DNA of 64,000 nucleotides from positions 818,263-882,262 of the forward strand of contig NZ_CP054051.1 in NCBI RefSeq assembly GCF_013372265.1. Direction: 5' to 3'. How positions within the stretch are numbered: position 1 is the stretch's first letter; each line of letters begins with the position of its first letter. The stretch is from Aliarcobacter cibarius (GTDB lineage Bacteria > Campylobacterota > Campylobacteria > Campylobacterales > Arcobacteraceae). Below the pieces are notes generated by a model. That model did no database searches, had not been told where the DNA came from, and saw only the letters and a list, made by a program, of their open reading frames with translations. The position numbers were made by a program, and so were the translations under genes. This document shows, one piece after another, positions 34,883-44,492 of the stretch.

Positions 34883-36106
34883 ATGAAAATATTAAGTGCA
34901 TCATATGTTTTAACATTTGATGATAATTTTAGCATCATTACTGATGGTGCTATTGTTTTTGACGAAAAAATAGTTGAAGTTGCTTCTTTAGAATATATAA
35001 AAGAAAAATATCCAAACATTGAGATAATTTATATTGAAGGTAATTCAGTATTAATGCCAGGACTTATAAACTCTCATATTCATTTAGAATTCAGTGCAAA
35101 TAAAACCTCTTTAAAATATGCAAATTTTTATTCTTGGTTAAATTCTGTAATTAAAAATAGAGAAAAGCTTATAGAAAATGCCAAAACTTCTTTAATTAAG
35201 CAAGAACTCAAAAAAATTTTAAAAACAGGTACGACTACTATAGGTGCAATATCTTCTTACTCTTTTGATTTGGAAGCAGTTTTAAGTTCTCCCATAAATA
35301 AAGTATTTTTTTGTGAAGCAATAGGTTCAAAAGCTGAAATGATTGACACTTTATTTACCGACTTTAAATCTAGATTACAACAAGCTCAAGAATATAATAG
35401 TAAAAATTTTAAAGCAGGAATTGCAATTCATTCTCCATATTCAGTACACCCTTTTTTGACAAGAGAAGTTTTGAATTTAGCTAAAAATGAAAATCTTCCG
35501 GTTACTTCACATTTTATGGAGTCTGTAGAAGAAAAAGAGTGGTTAAACAAAGATGAAGGAAGTTTCTTAGAGTTTTTTAGCAATTTTTTAAATCAAACAA
35601 AAGCAACAAGTAAACCTACAGAATTTTTAAATCTTTTTAAAGGAGTTAAAAATCTATCTTTTACTCACTGTGTAGAAGCAAATGAAGAGGAAGTAGAAAA
35701 GATAAAAGAGTTGAATGCTTCCATAAATCATTGTGCTATTTCAAATAGATTTTTAAATAATTCAAGACTTAATTTAGAAAGAATTGATGATATAAATTTT
35801 AGTATAGGTACAGATGGTCTTAGTTCAAATAACTCATTAAGTATGTTTGATGAATTAAGAGCTTGTTTAAATATACATTATGAAAAAAATATTATAAAGT
35901 TTGCAAAGACTTTATTAAATGCAGCTACAAATGGTGGAAGTAGGGCATTAGGATTAAATAAAGGAAGAATTCAAAAAGATTTTGATGCTGATATAATATC
36001 TTTTTGCTTACCTGATACAATAGAAGATTTAGAGGATATTTATATGCAAATTATTTTACATACAAAATATGTTGATAAAGTTGTTATAGGAGGAGAATTT
36101 GTTTGA
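34883..36106 (+). CDS. mqnX: Amidohydrolase, probable aminofutalosine deaminase (menaquinone synthesis)
   Basis: 407 residues of the amidohydrolase superfamily. Metal ligands are visible: NSHIHLE (HxH near 65), SHFMES (His), HCVEANEEE (His) and GTDGLSSN (Asp). Campylobacterota lack classical menaquinone genes, and an enzyme of this class and neighbourhood deaminates 6-aminodeoxyfutalosine in the futalosine pathway. The assignment therefore rests on family plus synteny, not on substrate residues. Adenosine or S-adenosylhomocysteine deaminase activity is the alternative. It ends overlapping the sppA start by 8 bp. Confidence 0.75.
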   Translation: MKILSASYVLTFDDNFSIITDGAIVFDEKIVEVASLEYIKEKYPNIEIIYIEGNSVLMPGLINSHIHLEFSANKTSLKYANFYSWLNSVIKNREKLIENAKTSLIKQELKKILKTGTTTIGAISSYSFDLEAVLSSPINKVFFCEAIGSKAEMIDTLFTDFKSRLQQAQEYNSKNFKAGIAIHSPYSVHPFLTREVLNLAKNENLPVTSHFMESVEEKEWLNKDEGSFLEFFSNFLNQTKATSKPTEFLNLFKGVKNLSFTHCVEANEEEVEKIKELNASINHCAISNRFLNNSRLNLERIDDINFSIGTDGLSSNNSLSMFDELRACLNIHYEKNIIKFAKTLLNAATNGGSRALGLNKGRIQKDFDADIISFCLPDTIEDLEDIYMQIILHTKYVDKVVIGGEFV

Positions 36107-36986
36107 TTTGATTAAAAAAATATTTTTTCCAATTACTGCTATATTAGATTTTATTACTAAATATTTTAAGACGATAGTTTTTTTGACAATTGTATATTTC
36201 ATATTTTTTAGTGCACCAAATGAAGAAGGTATAAAAAAAGAGTATGCAAATTTACAAAAAATTGAATTAACAGGACCTATAATTGATGTTAGTAAAGTTT
36301 TGGAAAATATAGATAAAGCAAAAAAAGATGATAATATAAAAGGTGTTTTATTTGTTGTTGATAGTCCAGGAGGAGCAGTTGCACCTTCAGTTGAAATAGC
36401 TTATGCAATTAAAGAATTGACTTTGAAAAAACCTGTTGTTACATATGCAAGTGGTGTAATTGCAAGTGGAAGTTATTATGCTTCTATTTGGTCAAATAAA
36501 ATTATTGCAAATCCAGGTAGCATTGTTGGTTCTATTGGAGTAATTATGCAAGGTTTTGAAGCAGGTGAATTTCTTCAAAAAATAGGACTTACAGCACAAA
36601 CAGTAAAAGCTGGAAAATATAAAGAATCTGGAACAGTAGCAAGAAAATGGACTGATTTTGAAGAGAAACAACTTCAAAGTGTAATTAATGATACATATAA
36701 TATGTTTGTTTCAGATGTTGCAAATGCTAGAAAATTAGATGTCAATAATCATATAAACTTTGCTGATGCAAAGATTTTCACATCACGACAAGCAAAAGAA
36801 GTGGGGCTTGTTGATGAAGTTGCAACTCTTAGTTTCGCTCAAGATAATTTAGTAGAGTTATCAAAAGTTGAAAAAGCTATCTGGAAGAAAGAAGATAAAT
36901 TTGAGAAATTTATGGACAAATTAATGAGTCAAGCTATTTCAAAAATATCTATTTTATTTTCAAATCAGTTAAAAGCAGAACTTTAA
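36099..36986 (+). CDS. sppA: Signal peptide peptidase SppA, short form
   Basis: 295 residues from a TTG start (36099) with AGGAGG 6 bp upstream, overlapping the mqnX end. One membrane segment lies at about 22-38. The S49 serine protease motifs follow: VDSPGGAVAPS, then SGVIASGSYY (catalytic serine), GSIGVIMQG and the lysine region KAGKYKESG. The single-domain form of about 300 residues works as a tetramer or octamer, unlike the double-length E. coli protein. It degrades cleaved signal peptides in the membrane. Confidence 0.92.
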   Translation: MFDLIKKIFFPITAILDFITKYFKTIVFLTIVYFIFFSAPNEEGIKKEYANLQKIELTGPIIDVSKVLENIDKAKKDDNIKGVLFVVDSPGGAVAPSVEIAYAIKELTLKKPVVTYASGVIASGSYYASIWSNKIIANPGSIVGSIGVIMQGFEAGEFLQKIGLTAQTVKAGKYKESGTVARKWTDFEEKQLQSVINDTYNMFVSDVANARKLDVNNHINFADAKIFTSRQAKEVGLVDEVATLSFAQDNLVELSKVEKAIWKKEDKFEKFMDKLMSQAISKISILFSNQLKAEL

Positions 36987-37008
36987 AAGGTGAATCTCAC
37001 CTTTTAAA
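36982..37008. terminator. Bidirectional terminator between sppA and ackA
   Basis: A perfect 12-bp stem (TTTAAAAGGTGA at 36982-36993 with TCACCTTTTAAA at 36997-37008) and a 3-base loop between convergent genes. Confidence 0.8.
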
Positions 37009-37020
37009 ATTGATTTATGT

Positions 37021-38223
37021 TTATCTACCAGTTCCTGATACAATATTGTATGTATCATTTGCAATAACATACTCTTCTTGAGTAGGAATAACAAAGATTC
37101 TAGCAGTAGAACCATTTGTAGAAATATCTCTTGCAGCACTTGATCTTCTATCATTTTTTACAGGATCTATTACAAGTCCCATAGAATCTAGACCAGCACA
37201 AACTTTTTCTCTAATAAGTGCAGCATTTTCTCCAATTCCACCTGTAAAACAAAGAGCATCAATACCATCTAACGCAGCAACATAAGAACCAACATATTTT
37301 TTAATAATATATGCAACCATATCAACAGCTAATCTACATCTGTCATCACCATTTTGCATACCTTCTAAAACTTCTCTTAAGTCTGAAGATTTACCAGATA
37401 CTCCTAAGATTCCAGATTTTTTATTCATAATATCTAAAGCTTGATCAATTGTAAGATTTTCTTTAGCCATCATGTATTGTAAAGCACCAGCACCAACATC
37501 TCCAGATCTTGTTCCCATCATTAAACCTTGAATAGGAGTTAATCCCATAGATGTATCAATACATTTTCCATTTAATACAGCACTAACTGAAGAACCATTT
37601 CCTAAGTGGCAAACAACAATTCTAGTATTTTGTTTTTTCTCTAACATAGCTCTTGCTTCATTTGAAACGAAATAGTGGCTTGTTCCATGGAAACCATATT
37701 TTCTAATTCCATGTTTAGTATACATTTCATATGGAAGAGCATACATATAAGCATAATCTGGCATTGTTTGGTGGAATGCTGTATCAAATACTCCAACATT
37801 TGGTTTACCTGGCATTAATTCTTGACAAATTTCTATTCCCAAGATGTTTGCAGGATTATGTAAAGGAGCTAGAGGAGATAATCTTTTCATAGTTTCAATT
37901 ACATCAGGAGTGATTAAAACTGAACTTGCAAACTCTTCTCCGCCATGAACTGTTCTGTGACCTATCGCTTCAATATCATTAATTGAATCAATAACTTTTC
38001 CTTCACCAGCTGTTAATGTAGATAATACAGCACTAATAGCTTCTTTATGTGTAGGCATTGGAACATTAATTACAAGTTTTTTACCATCACCATACTCATG
38101 TTTTAAAACACCATCTATTCCAATTCTTTCACAAATTCCTGAAGCAAAAACTTTTTTAATAACTGGGTTCATTAATTGATATTTTAGAGATGAACTTCCT
38201 GCATTTAATACGAAAACTAACAT
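37021..38223 (-). CDS. ackA: Acetate kinase, copy 1 (paired with pta)
   Basis: 400 residues. The acetate-kinase signatures are VLNAGSSSLKYQL (4-16), GHRTVHGGE, FDTAFH, YGFHGTSH and CHLGNGSS. It interconverts acetate plus ATP and acetyl phosphate plus ADP. It follows pta by 28 bp and ends the pta-ackA operon. It differs from the other two copies in the lid region (PDYAYMYALPYEMYTKHG) and C-terminus, and is the copy likely to do routine Pta-AckA metabolism. Confidence 0.95.
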   Translation of the reverse strand: MLVFVLNAGSSSLKYQLMNPVIKKVFASGICERIGIDGVLKHEYGDGKKLVINVPMPTHKEAISAVLSTLTAGEGKVIDSINDIEAIGHRTVHGGEEFASSVLITPDVIETMKRLSPLAPLHNPANILGIEICQELMPGKPNVGVFDTAFHQTMPDYAYMYALPYEMYTKHGIRKYGFHGTSHYFVSNEARAMLEKKQNTRIVVCHLGNGSSVSAVLNGKCIDTSMGLTPIQGLMMGTRSGDVGAGALQYMMAKENLTIDQALDIMNKKSGILGVSGKSSDLREVLEGMQNGDDRCRLAVDMVAYIIKKYVGSYVAALDGIDALCFTGGIGENAALIREKVCAGLDSMGLVIDPVKNDRRSSAARDISTNGSTARIFVIPTQEEYVIANDTYNIVSGTGR

Positions 38224-38251
38224 ATTACTTTACCTTTTATTTTAGATTTAA

Positions 38252-39247
38252 TTATTTGATTTGTGTTGCAGTAATTGCAACTAAATTTGATATATCTTCT
38301 ACTGAACAACCTCTTGATAGGTCATTTACAGGTTTATTTAAACCTTGAATAATTGGACCGTGAGCTTCAGCATTTGCGAATCTTTGTACAAGTTTATAAC
38401 CAATGTTTCCAGCTTGTAAATCAGGGAATACTAAAATATTAGCTTTTCCTGCAACTTTAGAACCAGGTGCTTTTTTAACTCCAATTGATTCAACAATAGC
38501 AGCATCAGCTTGAAGTTCTCCATCAAATTCGAAATTTACATTTCTTTCAGTTAGAATTTTACAAGCAGTTGTAACTTTATCAACTAATGGATGAGACGCA
38601 CTACCTTTTGTAGAGAAAGATAGCAATGCAACTCTTGGTTCAAGACCAACAACACTTGCAGCAGTTGCAGCAGTTGCACTTGCAATATCAGCTAATTGTT
38701 CTGCATTTGGTTCAGGATTTACAGCACAGTCTGCAAATAGAATTAAACCATTATCTCCAAATTTTTTATCAGCTGTTTCCATAACAAAAGCAGAAGATAC
38801 AGTATTTATTCCAGGAGCTGTTTTAACAACTTGAATAGCTGCTCTTAAAACATCAGCAGTCGGAGAGTTAGAACCAGCAACTAGACCATCAGCATCTCCA
38901 AGCCTAACCATCATACAACCAAAAAATCTTGGTTCATTTAACATTAAACTTGTTGCTTCTTCTCTTGAAAGATTTTTACTTTTTCTAAGTTCAACTAACT
39001 CATTAATGTATTTATCTATATTAGCAAATTTCTTAGGGTCTACAATAGTTGCACCTTCAATTTTTGCTCCACATTTTTGAGCATCTGCTTTTATAGTTTC
39101 TTCATTTCCAATAAGAACAACTTTAGCAGTTTTGTCATTTAAAACTTGTTCGCAAGCCTTAAGAACTCTCTCATCTTCAGATTCTGGAAGAACGATTGTT
39201 CTTAAGTTTTCTTTAGCTTTAGCTTTTATACTATCAATTAAACCCAT
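38252..39247 (-). CDS. pta: Phosphate acetyltransferase, short form
   Basis: 331 residues consisting of the catalytic PTA_PTB domain only, without the N-terminal regulatory domain of E. coli Pta. Typical motifs are LPESEDERVLKA, GLVAGS, FSTKGSASHPLVDKV and NILVFPDLQAGNIGYK. It converts acetyl phosphate and CoA to acetyl-CoA. AGAAAGGAAA precedes the ATG. Its promoter carries the TGCTA repeat shared with two transporter operons. Confidence 0.95.
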   Translation of the reverse strand: MGLIDSIKAKAKENLRTIVLPESEDERVLKACEQVLNDKTAKVVLIGNEETIKADAQKCGAKIEGATIVDPKKFANIDKYINELVELRKSKNLSREEATSLMLNEPRFFGCMMVRLGDADGLVAGSNSPTADVLRAAIQVVKTAPGINTVSSAFVMETADKKFGDNGLILFADCAVNPEPNAEQLADIASATAATAASVVGLEPRVALLSFSTKGSASHPLVDKVTTACKILTERNVNFEFDGELQADAAIVESIGVKKAPGSKVAGKANILVFPDLQAGNIGYKLVQRFANAEAHGPIIQGLNKPVNDLSRGCSVEDISNLVAITATQIK

Positions 39248-39289
39248 TTTGGTAAATTTTCCTTTCTAAAATTAAACTTTTCGATAAGG

Positions 39290-39322
39290 ATTATAATTGA
39301 GAACAGTAGCAACAAAATAGCA
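39290..39322 (-). promoter_or_regulatory. pta promoter with TGCTA direct repeat
   Basis: On the minus strand: TGCTA (39322-39318), six bases, TGCTA (39311-39307), 11 bases, then a perfect -10 TATAAT (39295-39290). The same arrangement, with the same spacings, lies before the DUF485-2/actP2 and DUF4212/SSS operons. An 11-bp repeat period is what OmpR-type regulators bind, and the site covers the -35 region. Confidence 0.65.
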
Positions 39323-39430
39323 AAAAAATCTGTTAATTTGTTTATAAATAATTTTATTTGTAGTTATTTTATTAAAAAGCAGAGTTTATAAGATTTATTA
39401 AATTATTAATAGTAAAAATTAAAGGTATTA

Positions 39431-39461
39431 GACATTATGTACAAAAATTATACATAATGTC
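39431..39461 (-). terminator. Hairpin downstream of ackA copy 2
   Basis: A perfect 11-bp stem GACATTATGTA/TACATAATGTC with a 9-base loop, extended by three more pairs after one mismatch. It lies 37 bp past the ackA-2 stop and 136 bp before the pta promoter. Its T tract on the minus strand is weak, so an operator role is possible. Confidence 0.5.
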
Positions 39462-39497
39462 CAATTTTTAAAAAATTTATTTTTTGTAACAGTTTCC

Positions 39498-40688
39498 TTA
39501 TTTTCTCACAAGTTTATCTGTATCCATGGCAATAACTAACTCTTCATTTGTTGGAATTACAAATATTTTAGTTTTAGAATTCTTAGAATTGATTTCTCTA
39601 TTACCTTTTTCTCTTTTAGAATTTTTTTCAACGTCTAACTCAATTCCCATAAATTCAAGACCTTCACAAACTTTTTCTCTGATTAAATCTGAATTTTCAC
39701 CAATTCCGGCTGTAAAACAAATAGCGTCAACACCATGCATTAAACCAGCATATGAACATAAATATTTTTTAATTCTATCGCACAGCATAGTAATTGCCAC
39801 TTTAGATCTTTTATCTCCATCATTAGCAGCTTTTATAACTTCTCTTAAATCTGAACTAACTCCAGAGATACCTAAAATACCAGACTTTTTATTTAAATAG
39901 TCAAGAATTTGATTAGGAGTTAATCCTTTTTTCTCCATTAAATAAGGAATAACACCAGCATCAATATCTCCACTTCTTGTACCCATGATTAATCCTTCAA
40001 GAGGAGTTAATCCCATAGAAGTACTAATAGATTTACCATCTCTAACCGCACATACAGATGATCCATTTCCAAGGTGACATACTATTATTTTGCTATCTTT
40101 TTTGTTTAAAAGTTTTATAGCTTCATTAGAAACATAATAATGACTAGTTCCATGGAATCCATATTTTCTTAAGTGGTGCTCTGTATAATCTGCGTAAGGA
40201 ACAGCATATAAGAAATTTTCAATAGGCATTGTTTGATGGAATGCTGTATCGAAAGTTACAACATTTGGAACTTTTGGCATTAGTTCTTTACATATTTTTA
40301 CACCCATTATATTCGCAGGATTATGTAAAGGTGCAAGAGGTATTAGATCTTCAATTTTTCTAATAACTTCATTATCTACTAATACAGACTCTTTAAAATA
40401 CTCTCCACCGTGAACAACTCTGTGACCAATAGCTTGTATTTCATCAATAGAGTTTATAACTTTTGTTTCATCATTTGTAAGAATTCTAAGAACTAATTCT
40501 ATCGCCTCTTTGTGTGTAGGAATAGGAAGTTCATAAGTAAGTTTTTTATTCTCACCAATTTCATGTTTTAAAATTCCATCTATCCCAATTCTTTCAACTA
40601 AACCACTAGCTTTTAAATCTTTTGATTTTGTGTCTATTAATTGATATTTAAGTGAAGATGAACCAGCATTTAAAACGAAAACTAACAT
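39498..40688 (-). CDS. Acetate kinase, copy 2
   Basis: 396 residues with all acetate-kinase motifs (VLNAGSSSLKYQL, GHRVVHGGE, FDTAFH, YGFHGTSH, CHLGNGSS). It looks much closer to copy 3 than to copy 1; the two share TEHHLRKYGFHGTSHYYVSN and long stretches after it. It may act on acetate or on another short acid such as propionate. It lies 103 bp downstream of copy 3 with AAAGGA before its start. Confidence 0.92.
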   Translation of the reverse strand: MLVFVLNAGSSSLKYQLIDTKSKDLKASGLVERIGIDGILKHEIGENKKLTYELPIPTHKEAIELVLRILTNDETKVINSIDEIQAIGHRVVHGGEYFKESVLVDNEVIRKIEDLIPLAPLHNPANIMGVKICKELMPKVPNVVTFDTAFHQTMPIENFLYAVPYADYTEHHLRKYGFHGTSHYYVSNEAIKLLNKKDSKIIVCHLGNGSSVCAVRDGKSISTSMGLTPLEGLIMGTRSGDIDAGVIPYLMEKKGLTPNQILDYLNKKSGILGISGVSSDLREVIKAANDGDKRSKVAITMLCDRIKKYLCSYAGLMHGVDAICFTAGIGENSDLIREKVCEGLEFMGIELDVEKNSKREKGNREINSKNSKTKIFVIPTNEELVIAMDTDKLVRK

Positions 40689-40791
40689 TTAAATCCTTTA
40701 GCTTAATTTAATATTAAAAAATATAATTAATTTTTTATAATAATATCAAATTAAAACTTAAAGATTTACTCAAGTGAATAAATAGATAAAA

Positions 40792-41982
40792 TTAACCTAC
40801 AAGTTTATATGTGTCTTGCGCTATAACTAATTCTTCATTTGTAGGTATAACAAATATTTTAGTTTTTGATGAGTCTTTACTAATCTCTTTTACTTTTGAT
40901 TCTTTTGAACTATTTTTATCTTTATCTATTTCTATTCCCATAAATTCTAAATTATAACAAACTTTTTCTCTAATTAAATCTGAATTTTCACCGATTCCTG
41001 CTGTGAAACAAAGAGCATCAACACCACCTAGTAATCCAGCATAAGAGCAGATGTATTTTTTAACTCTATTGCACATCATATCAATTGTAACTTGTGCTCT
41101 TTGATCACCATCTTTTGCAGCACTTATAATATCTCTTAAATCAGAACTTATACCAGATACACCTAGAATTCCAGATTTTTTATTTAAGTAATCGATAATT
41201 TGATGAGTGTCAATATTTTTCTTTTCCATTAAATATGGAATAATTCCTGGGTCAATATCTCCACTTCTTGTTCCCATCATTAATCCACCAAGAGGAGTTA
41301 ATCCCATTGTTGTATTTAACGATTTTCCATCTCTTACAGCACAAACTGAAGAACCATTTCCTAAATGACAAACTATTATTCTTAAATCTTTTTTATTCTC
41401 TAATAACTTAATAGCTTCATTTGAAACATAGTAGTGGCTTGTTCCATGAAAACCATATTTTCTTAAGTGATGCTCTGTATAATCTTCGTGTGGAACAGGA
41501 AATAAGAAATGAACTTCTGGCATAGTTTGATGAAATGCAGTATCAAAAACAGCTACATTTGGAGTATTTGGTATCAGTTCTCTACATATTTTCATTCCTA
41601 GAATATTTGCAGGATTATGTAATGGAGCAAGTGGAATTAACTCTTCAATTTTTTTAATAACTTCATCATCTACAACAACAGAATTTTTAAAATATTCTCC
41701 ACCATGAGCAACTCTATGTCCAATAGCATCAATCTCATCTATTGAATCAATTATCTTTGTATCATCATGAGTTAGTGTTTGTAAAATTAATTCGATAGCT
41801 TCTTTATGTGTTTGAATATGTGCTTCAAAAGTTAATTTTCTATTATTACCGATTTCATGCTTTAAAACACCATCAATACCAATTCTTTCTACGATTCCAC
41901 TAGCTTTTACTTCACTAGTCTTAGCATCAATTAACTGGTATTTTAATGAGGATGATCCAGCATTTAAAACAAAAACTAACAT
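40792..41982 (-). CDS. Acetate kinase, copy 3
   Basis: 396 residues, complete acetate-kinase signatures. It starts 16 bp downstream of exonuclease copy 1, so it probably belongs to the same transcript as the DUF294 and exonuclease genes. That links a kinase for imported acid to the transporter-linked regulatory pair. Sequence features shared with copy 2 point to a recent duplication of that copy. Confidence 0.92.
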   Translation of the reverse strand: MLVFVLNAGSSSLKYQLIDAKTSEVKASGIVERIGIDGVLKHEIGNNRKLTFEAHIQTHKEAIELILQTLTHDDTKIIDSIDEIDAIGHRVAHGGEYFKNSVVVDDEVIKKIEELIPLAPLHNPANILGMKICRELIPNTPNVAVFDTAFHQTMPEVHFLFPVPHEDYTEHHLRKYGFHGTSHYYVSNEAIKLLENKKDLRIIVCHLGNGSSVCAVRDGKSLNTTMGLTPLGGLMMGTRSGDIDPGIIPYLMEKKNIDTHQIIDYLNKKSGILGVSGISSDLRDIISAAKDGDQRAQVTIDMMCNRVKKYICSYAGLLGGVDALCFTAGIGENSDLIREKVCYNLEFMGIEIDKDKNSSKESKVKEISKDSSKTKIFVIPTNEELVIAQDTYKLVG

Positions 41983-41998
41983 AATAATTTATCTCCCT

Positions 41999-42610
41999 TT
42001 ATTTAACTATATTTTTCAATTTTATAAAAATCATTGCCGTCATTAGTGCATCATTGAAAGCATCATGAGTACTAAAAGACGGTAATTCCAACTCTTGCAA
42101 AATTGTATTAAACCTCAAGTCTATAAAACCTTGGGGAATTAACTCTATTTTAAAATCATGGTAAAGTTCTGAAACTTCGATAGTTTTATTTGGTAGAGTA
42201 ATTCCTATTTGAGGTTTTATATATTTATTTACCATTTTTAAATCGAAATCTAAAAAATATCCAACTAAAGTTCTATTTCCTATAAAATTTAGAAATTCAA
42301 GAATAACCTCTTCAATTTCAAAAGCATCTTCTAAATCACACTCTCTAATATGATGAACTTTGATTGATTTTTCACTAAGATTACAAGATTTTGGTTTTAC
42401 ATATCTTATAAATCTTTTACTTGAAATAATTGTGTTGTCTTTAATCAATACAGCGCCAATAGATACTATATCATCAATTTCAGGATCTAATCCTGTTGTT
42501 TCGCAATCAAAACATATATATTCATTTTTTATTGGTTCATCAAATAAAAAAGAATATTTTTCATCTTTTAAATTTTTTTTATTAAAATAGTTTTTAATAC
42601 TTCTAAACAT
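41999..42610 (-). CDS. DEDDh 3'-5' exonuclease (DnaQ-like), copy 1
   Basis: 203 residues. The DEDDh catalytic set is complete: CFDCETTGLDPEIDDIVSIGA (DxE), GYFLDFDLKMVN (D) and STHDAFNDALMT (HxxxxD). It is shorter than DNA polymerase III epsilon and has no clamp-binding tail, so it is a stand-alone nuclease. Its start overlaps the end of the DUF294 gene by 8 bp. The same pair recurs at 49077-51508. In several proteobacteria this pair sits beside acetate symporters; the true substrate is not known. Confidence 0.9.
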   Translation of the reverse strand: MFRSIKNYFNKKNLKDEKYSFLFDEPIKNEYICFDCETTGLDPEIDDIVSIGAVLIKDNTIISSKRFIRYVKPKSCNLSEKSIKVHHIRECDLEDAFEIEEVILEFLNFIGNRTLVGYFLDFDLKMVNKYIKPQIGITLPNKTIEVSELYHDFKIELIPQGFIDLRFNTILQELELPSFSTHDAFNDALMTAMIFIKLKNIVK

Positions 42611-44444
42611 AGTTAAGCTTAAAATGGAATTCTAAATGTTTTTTAAGTCTATTTACAATTTTAAAAGAGTCTTTTAATAAATCTTTTTCCATAGTATTTA
42701 ATTTATTTGGATTTATGTAGTTGTCTATTTTTTGATTCAAATCTAATTTCTCAAGATTTGATTTTAATTTTAAACTAGTTAAAAAATTAAATGCCATAAC
42801 AAGTTCTTTTGCTGTCTCTTTTTCAAATAGTCCTAATTCATATAAAGCATTGATTCTTTTTATTGTATTTGTATTATAGATTCTATTTTGTAGACTTAGA
42901 GCTCTAATTCCTTGTACTAAGATAAAAATTCCACCTCTTTTTATGTCTATTTCATCTTTGTGATTTTCATCTTTACTATTAAATACAAAGCCGTCAAAAA
43001 ATCCTAGTGGAACATCAAAGCTATTTATAATTTTTGCAAAATTAGAATAGAAACTTTGAGAATTTGAAGAGATTTTAAATAAATATGTTTTTAACTCTTT
43101 TATCATATTTATATCACCTGAAACACATAAAGCATCATAAAATATTGCAATATTCATAAAGTGATCACCACTTGGCTCATTTATCCATTTATAGATTAAA
43201 TCTTTAAAATCACTCTGTTTTCTACACCAATAAGGGTTTGAAACCATTATATTCCCTTCACATCTAGGAAATCCAAAGTCAACTAAAGTCTCAGTAAAAT
43301 TAAGTGTAAATTCTTTTAATTTTTCATCACTAATTGTACAATCATCAGATATTATTAAAGCATTGTCTTGATCTGTACGTAAAATTTGTTCAGCTCTTCC
43401 TTCACTTCCCATAACTATTAAGCATGATTTATCAAGTAGTTCTTCGGGAGCCATTAATCTATAAAGTTTGTCAAGAAGTTTTTTGTTTAATTGATTTATT
43501 AATTTTGATATAAATTCAATTTTCACTCCTTTTGCATTTAGAGATTTTATAATTTTTATAAATGATATTGAAGCTTCTTTTAACTCTTCTAATGTTTCTG
43601 CTTTTACGATTTGGTTTGATACAGCAAAAGTGTTTGTTGCAAAAAATGATGATAAAGATATTTGATCTAATATCCCTACAATAGTTCCTTCATCATTTTT
43701 TACTACAACTCTTTTTAACCCATATTTTGCCATTTGAAGTTGAGCATTGAATAAAAAATCATCTTCATTTATATATACTAAACCTTTAGAAGCTATTTTT
43801 ACAACTTCTTCATCAAAACTCATTCTATTTAAGATTACTTTTTGTCTAAAATCAGAGTCAGTAACTATGTACATTTCACCTTCATCATCTTTTAAAAGAA
43901 GAGTAGGTATTTTTTCTTGTTTTATAACTCTTGCAGCTTCATAAATTGAAGTTTTACTATTTACTATTACGGCTTTATGAACTTTTGCATCTTTTACTTT
44001 TGCAATCATAATATTTGCCATATCTTTATTTTTTTCATGAAGAATATTATTGTTTAATTTTTCAGAAATAGATTGGAAGAAGTAATTTTCAAGTTGTTGA
44101 TTTTGGCTTAGTATAGACATGAACAGTTCTCTTGGTAAAGTATAACAAATACTCTCCTGCGCTGTAACAAAACTATTTTTTGAGAAGTTTTTAATAAGTG
44201 AAGCTGAATCAAAAATTTCATTTTTTGAATAAACTGCTAAAACTTCATCTTCTTGTTTTTCTTGAATTAATCCTTTTAGAATAAAATATAAAAATTTAGG
44301 CTCACTTTGACTTGATTGAACAGTAGTACCTTCTTTAAAATAGACAACATCAAAAGCTTCGGCAATATCATCTAGTTCATTTAGGGTAAGATTTTCAAAA
44401 GGATGAATTGAAGAGATAAATTTTTTCTGTTCTTGTAAGCTCAT
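42603..44444 (-). CDS. cNMP-binding/CBS/DUF294 nucleotidyltransferase, copy 1
   Basis: 613 residues. A cyclic-nucleotide-type beta-barrel (about 15-135) is followed by two CBS motifs (about 155-280) and a GlnD-like nucleotidyltransferase domain. The key motif reads VMGSEGRAEQILRTDQDNAL, with GS, E and paired aspartates for metal binding. A DUF294 C-terminal helical domain ends the protein. It is a cytoplasmic sensor-enzyme: the CBS/cNMP parts should bind adenine nucleotides and the enzyme part should transfer a nucleotide to an unknown target. It is translationally coupled to the exonuclease and lies 48 bp after actP1. Confidence 0.88.
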   Translation of the reverse strand: MSLQEQKKFISSIHPFENLTLNELDDIAEAFDVVYFKEGTTVQSSQSEPKFLYFILKGLIQEKQEDEVLAVYSKNEIFDSASLIKNFSKNSFVTAQESICYTLPRELFMSILSQNQQLENYFFQSISEKLNNNILHEKNKDMANIMIAKVKDAKVHKAVIVNSKTSIYEAARVIKQEKIPTLLLKDDEGEMYIVTDSDFRQKVILNRMSFDEEVVKIASKGLVYINEDDFLFNAQLQMAKYGLKRVVVKNDEGTIVGILDQISLSSFFATNTFAVSNQIVKAETLEELKEASISFIKIIKSLNAKGVKIEFISKLINQLNKKLLDKLYRLMAPEELLDKSCLIVMGSEGRAEQILRTDQDNALIISDDCTISDEKLKEFTLNFTETLVDFGFPRCEGNIMVSNPYWCRKQSDFKDLIYKWINEPSGDHFMNIAIFYDALCVSGDINMIKELKTYLFKISSNSQSFYSNFAKIINSFDVPLGFFDGFVFNSKDENHKDEIDIKRGGIFILVQGIRALSLQNRIYNTNTIKRINALYELGLFEKETAKELVMAFNFLTSLKLKSNLEKLDLNQKIDNYINPNKLNTMEKDLLKDSFKIVNRLKKHLEFHFKLNYV

Positions 44445-44470
44445 ATTTTCTCCTAAAAAGATTAAAAAAC

Positions 44471-44488
44471 AAAGGACAAAAGTCCTTT
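44471..44488 (-). terminator. Hairpin between actP1 and the DUF294 gene
   Basis: A 7-bp stem AAAGGAC/GTCCTTT with AAAA loop and a T-rich tract (GTTTTTTAAT) on the minus strand. Placed inside a run of co-directional genes, it could lower expression of the regulatory genes relative to the transporter. Confidence 0.7.
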
Positions 44489-44492
44489 ATTT

